NCBI GenBank assembly: GCA_028290325.1
Contig: JAQGJY010000432.1
Location: forward strand, 1-8,838
Direction of reading: 5' to 3'
DNA length: 8,838 nt
Source of the DNA: Tardiphaga sp.
GTDB taxonomy: Bacteria; Pseudomonadota; Alphaproteobacteria; Rhizobiales; Xanthobacteraceae
The notes beneath the pieces were generated by a model, which did not search any database, was not told where the DNA came from, and was given only the letters and a program-made list of their open reading frames with translations. Positions 5,038 to 8,838 of this stretch are shown here, one piece after another. The position numbers and the translations under genes are program-made. The stretch's first letter is position 1; each line of letters opens with the position of its first letter.

Positions 5038-6589
5038 CCCGCGCCGCGTCGCGGTCGCGTCGGCCGTCGCCTGCGTGATCGCGGCGACGGCTTTTGCCGC
5101 TTCGGCTTCCGCGCGCGGCCGGCATCACGCCAGACCGAGCCCTGACAAGCCGCACGCCGAATTCGAAAGCCGCGTTGCCCCTTTCACGCTGCCGTTCGAA
5201 TTGCCCGGCGGCCAGTACGCGCCGGTGGCGTGGTCCGGGATTCCCGGCTGGGCCGACGACGACCAGCTCGCCGCCTACAAAACCTTCCTCGTCAGCTGCA
5301 GATCGATTCTCGCGACGCGCAAGCCGGCCGCCGCCGACAGCAAGGCGATCGGCGATTCGCTGCGCGCACCGTGCGAGGCGACGAAGACCGCGACGGTGAC
5401 GGTGACGGACCTTGCCGCCGCCCGCGCGTTTTTCGAGGCCCAGTTCACGCCGTGGCGGATCTCGCGCCTCGGCGAGCCGGAAGGTTTCGTCACCGGCTAT
5501 TACGAGCCGATCATCGACGGCTCGCGGACGCCGACGGATATTTACAATGTGCCGGTTTACCGCCGGCCGTCGAACCTGTTCGTGCGCGGCACCACGCAGG
5601 CGACGCTGAGCCTGCCAAACAAGGGCGACGTGTTTCGCAAGATCGGTCGCCGCAAGCTGGTGCCCTATCACGATCGCGCCGCGATCGAGGACGGCGCGAT
5701 TGCCGGGCGCGGCCTCGAGATCGTCTGGCTCAAAAGCCAGACCGATCTGCTGTTCACGCAGATTCAAGGCTCGGCGCGGGTCAAGCTCGACGACGGCAGC
5801 ACGGTGCGGATCAATTACGAGGCGCATAACGGCTTTCCTTACACGCCGGTCGGGCGCATCCTGATCGATCGCCAGATCATCCCGCGCGAGCAGATGTCGA
5901 TGCAACGCATCCGGCAATGGATGGCCGAGAATCCCGATGGCGGCAACGAGCTGCGCCGCCAGAACAAGTCCTATGTGTTCTTTCGCGAGGTGCAGTTGTC
6001 CGACGCCGACGAGGCGGTCGGCGCGCAGGGCGTGCCGCTAACGCCGAATCGCTCGATCGCGGTGGATCGGCTTCTGCACGTCTATGGCACGCCGTTTTTC
6101 ATCGAGGGCGAATTGCCGATCGAGACCGACACGTCGAAGACGCCGTTCCGCCGTTTGATGATCGGACAGGACACCGGCTCCGCGATCGTCGGCCCGGCGC
6201 GCGCGGATATTTATCTCGGCGCGGGCGCGGAGGCCGGAAAGGTGGCTGGCCGTCTGAAGAATCCGGCGCGTTTCGTGATGCTGGTGCCGAAGGCGCTGGA
6301 TCCGACGATCGGCAGCAAGACCATTGCCTTGCCGCGCGACCGGCCGTCGGCCACGATCGCGAAGCTGTTGCCCGCGACCCCTGGCACCGCGCCCATCGTG
6401 GCGCCTGCCGTCGCGCCGCCGGTGACCGCCACGACGGTCGAGCCGCCGAAGGTTGAGCCGGCGAAGGCGGTACCGCTGCCGCAGGCGCGGCCGACGCTCG
6501 AGCCGGTGCGGGTCAAGCGGGTCCCGCCGCGGCGGCCTGATCGGCATCATCGGTCGCGTCCGGCGAAACCGCGCGGTTGGTTCTGGTGA
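5030..6589 (+). CDS. mltA: Membrane-bound lytic murein transglycosylase A (MltA, GH102)
   Basis: About 519 residues. MltA cleaves the MurNAc-GlcNAc bond of peptidoglycan to give 1,6-anhydro ends. Visible family marks: VTGYYEPIIDGS (residues 154-165), QIQGSAR (244-250), YEAHNGFPYTPVGR, NKSYVFFRE, LTPNRSIAVD and GQDTGSAIVGPARADIYLG, whose D381 matches the catalytic aspartate region. The start is uncertain: TTG 5030 gives a good signal peptide (RNPRR, a hydrophobic Ala/Val core, then ASA cut before R29), but SD GGAAAG is only 2 nt away. ATG 4961 or 4928 would put a long leader before it. The TTG overlaps the previous stop by 8 nt. There is no convincing lipobox, unlike E. coli MltA, so the product may be periplasmic rather than a lipoprotein. 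Residues 448-519 form a Pro/Val/Lys/Arg tail ending RGWFW, outside the catalytic fold. Confidence 0.9.
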   Translation: MRNPRRVAVASAVACVIAATAFAASASARGRHHARPSPDKPHAEFESRVAPFTLPFELPGGQYAPVAWSGIPGWADDDQLAAYKTFLVSCRSILATRKPAAADSKAIGDSLRAPCEATKTATVTVTDLAAARAFFEAQFTPWRISRLGEPEGFVTGYYEPIIDGSRTPTDIYNVPVYRRPSNLFVRGTTQATLSLPNKGDVFRKIGRRKLVPYHDRAAIEDGAIAGRGLEIVWLKSQTDLLFTQIQGSARVKLDDGSTVRINYEAHNGFPYTPVGRILIDRQIIPREQMSMQRIRQWMAENPDGGNELRRQNKSYVFFREVQLSDADEAVGAQGVPLTPNRSIAVDRLLHVYGTPFFIEGELPIETDTSKTPFRRLMIGQDTGSAIVGPARADIYLGAGAEAGKVAGRLKNPARFVMLVPKALDPTIGSKTIALPRDRPSATIAKLLPATPGTAPIVAPAVAPPVTATTVEPPKVEPAKAVPLPQARPTLEPVRVKRVPPRRPDRHHRSRPAKPRGWFW

Positions 6590-7179
6590 GCACCAAGCGT
6601 CCGCCAGTCCTCGATCCGCCACAGGTCGCGCGGCGCCGCCGCGCCCTCAGCGAGGACGAGCGCGCGTTGTGGGACAGCATCGCCACGCAAACCAAGCCGC
6701 TTCGCAAGCGCGCGCGCGCCGTCAAGATCGTGGCGGTCGTCGTTGCGCCGCCCGACCCGGTCAAACCATCGGCGCGCAAACCGCCGCCACCGCTGAAAGC
6801 CATCAAGCCTGTCCTGGACACGCCGAAGATCGCGCCGCCGCTGGCGCCGATCGGCCGCCGCGAAAAGTCGTCGCTGTCACGCGGCAAGAAAGAGATCGAT
6901 GCGCGGATCGACCTGCACGGCATGACGCAGCATCGGGCGCACGCCGCGTTGCTGACGTTCCTGCATCGCGCGCATCGTGACGGCCTGACCTTCGTGCTGG
7001 TCATCACCGGCAAGGGCCGCACCGTCGGTCCGGAGTCGGAGCGCGGCATCCTGCGCCGGCAGGTGCCGCTGTGGCTGTCATTGCCCGAGTTTCGCATGCT
7101 GGTCGTCGGCTACGAGGAAGCCGGCATCGGTCATGGCGGCGAAGGCGCGCTCTATGTCCGGGTCCGCCGCGCGCGGTGA
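6586..7179 (+). CDS. Smr domain protein (stand-alone, YdaL-like)
   Basis: 197 residues from the GTG that overlaps the mltA stop (GTGA), the same coupling seen at ppsR-maf. A longer TTG start at 6577 would add 3 residues. The C-terminal Smr domain has IDLHG (108-112), a helix with RAHAALLTFLHRAH, VITGKG (139-144) and HGGEGALYV (183-191). Stand-alone Smr proteins are putative nucleases acting on branched DNA or RNA; the biological role in alphaproteobacteria is not established, and no MutS domain is present. Residues 1-105 form a basic, Pro/Lys/Arg-rich linker that includes RRRALSEDERALW, a segment typical of the family's N-terminal region. It is last in the Tim44-mltA run and convergent with hslU. 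Confidence 0.87.
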   Translation: MSTKRPPVLDPPQVARRRRALSEDERALWDSIATQTKPLRKRARAVKIVAVVVAPPDPVKPSARKPPPPLKAIKPVLDTPKIAPPLAPIGRREKSSLSRGKKEIDARIDLHGMTQHRAHAALLTFLHRAHRDGLTFVLVITGKGRTVGPESERGILRRQVPLWLSLPEFRMLVVGYEEAGIGHGGEGALYVRVRRAR

Positions 7180-7191
7180 GACGCTCTCGTA

Positions 7192-7235
7192 TCCGGGCGC
7201 ACGCCCGTTAGCGCGCGCGAACGCCCGGGAGTCTC
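7192..7235. repeat. Palindromic repeat at the smr/hslU convergent junction, copy B
   Basis: CCGGGCG (7193-7199) pairs with CGCCCGG (7222-7228), enclosing a GC-rich loop with alternating GC. The left 13 bases (TCCGGGCGCACGC) equal those of copy A at 3395, and the right end (GCGAACGCCCGGGAGTCTC) resembles GCGAACCCGGAATCTC there. It lies 13 nt past the smr stop and about 28 nt past the hslU stop, so it could end transcription from both sides. No T-run is evident. Confidence 0.6.
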
Positions 7236-7262
7236 GGAATGCCGACCCGACAAAACAAACCT

Positions 7263-8564
<1,302 letters not shown>

Positions 8565-8599
8565 GTGGCTTTCTTATATATCTATACGAACTTAGGGTT

Positions 8600-8693
8600 C
8601 GTCATTGCGAGCCAAGGCAACCCGGCCCTTGCCGGGATTGCTTCGTCGCAAACGTCCCTCGCAACCGAGGGACGCTCGCTCCTCGCAATGACG
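8600..8693. repeat. Three-stem palindromic repeat between hslV and hslU
   Basis: Outer arms CGTCATTGCGAG (8600-8611) and CTCGCAATGACG (8682-8693) are perfect inverse copies. Inside are two hairpins: CCCGGC-CCTT-GCCGGG (8621-8636) and CGTCCCTCG-CAAC-CGAGGGACG (8653-8674), giving a cloverleaf-like fold about 94 bases long. The outer arm sequence is a widely dispersed intergenic repeat found in Bradyrhizobium relatives and some other bacteria. It fills most of the 134-nt hslV-hslU spacer, so an hslVU transcript would carry this structure; it may stabilise the upstream hslV message or partly end transcription. Confidence 0.8.
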
Positions 8694-8698
8694 GCACA

Positions 8699-8838
8699 TC
8701 ACCCACCCAGTGTCTCGATGGTGACGTTGCGGTTGGTATAGACGCAGATGTCGGCGGCGATATCGAGCGCGCGGCGCACGATGGTCTCGGCGTCCTTGTC
8801 CGAATCGACCAAGGCGCGCGCTGCCGCCAGCGCGTAAT
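8699..8838 (-). CDS. hslV: ATP-dependent protease peptidase subunit HslV (ClpQ), 3' end only
   Basis: The C-terminal 45 codons and the TGA stop (8701-8699); the gene continues off the right edge. The peptide reads YALAAARALVDSDKDAET, then IVRRALDIAADICVYTNRN, then VTIETLGG, the conserved last helices and strand of the HslV threonine peptidase. The catalytic N-terminal threonine lies outside the window. HslV forms the double hexameric proteolytic core that HslU feeds. It precedes hslU in the same orientation, the usual hslVU order, separated here by the palindromic element at 8600-8693. Confidence 0.93.
   Translation of the reverse strand, partial: YALAAARALVDSDKDAETIVRRALDIAADICVYTNRNVTIETLGG

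Noticed and set aside
4955..5917. Minus-strand open frame (320 codons) opposite mltA
   Set aside because: Shadow of mltA with Arg-rich low-information sequence and no ribosome site.

Overview
The window is GC-rich, densely coded chromosomal backbone from an alphaproteobacterium, most likely of the Bradyrhizobium/Rhodopseudomonas/Nitrobacter/Afipia group (order Hyphomicrobiales). This rests on gene order (hemJ, PEP-metabolism regulator ppsR, maf, coaE, dnaQ, secB, Tim44-like, mltA, Smr, hslU, hslV), on protein character, and on palindromic repeats of a type common in that group (CGTCATTGCGAG...CTCGCAATGACG). The genus cannot be fixed from the sequence alone. I see no transposase, integrase, phage gene, CRISPR array, tRNA or rRNA.

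Layout. 1-172 (minus): 5' end of hemJ (heme synthesis). 173-618: a 446-base non-coding gap between divergent genes, with an AT-rich block, DnaA-box-like 9-mers, four TATCCC motifs in one orientation and an 11-bp inverted repeat. This is the most interesting part of the window: its neighbours match the conserved cluster flanking the chromosome origin in Caulobacter, Rickettsia and Sinorhizobium, so I propose it as oriC. 619-3380 (plus): a tight run ppsR-maf-coaE-dnaQ, with overlaps or gaps of 10 nt or less. 3381-3514: a palindrome at a convergent junction. 3515-3991 (minus): secB. 3992-4341: divergent intergenic region. 4342-7179 (plus): overlapping run Tim44-like protein, MltA, Smr protein. 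7180-7262: a second convergent junction with a related palindrome. 7263-8564 (minus): hslU. 8565-8698: spacer filled by a three-stem palindromic repeat. 8699-8838 (minus): 3' end of hslV.

How the genes work together. The left run mixes central carbon control (ppsR), nucleotide sanitation (maf), CoA synthesis (coaE) and replication proofreading (dnaQ), all pointing away from the proposed origin. The right run concerns the envelope and quality control: SecB chaperone for export, an inner-membrane Tim44-domain protein, a periplasmic murein transglycosylase, and the HslUV protease. Five of the eight complete genes appear to use GTG or TTG starts, several overlapping the preceding stop codon.

No novel defence, mobile or biosynthetic system is visible. 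The points worth following up are the candidate origin and its internal motifs, the palindromic repeats at gene junctions (one splitting hslV-hslU), and the lack of aroE between maf and coaE.
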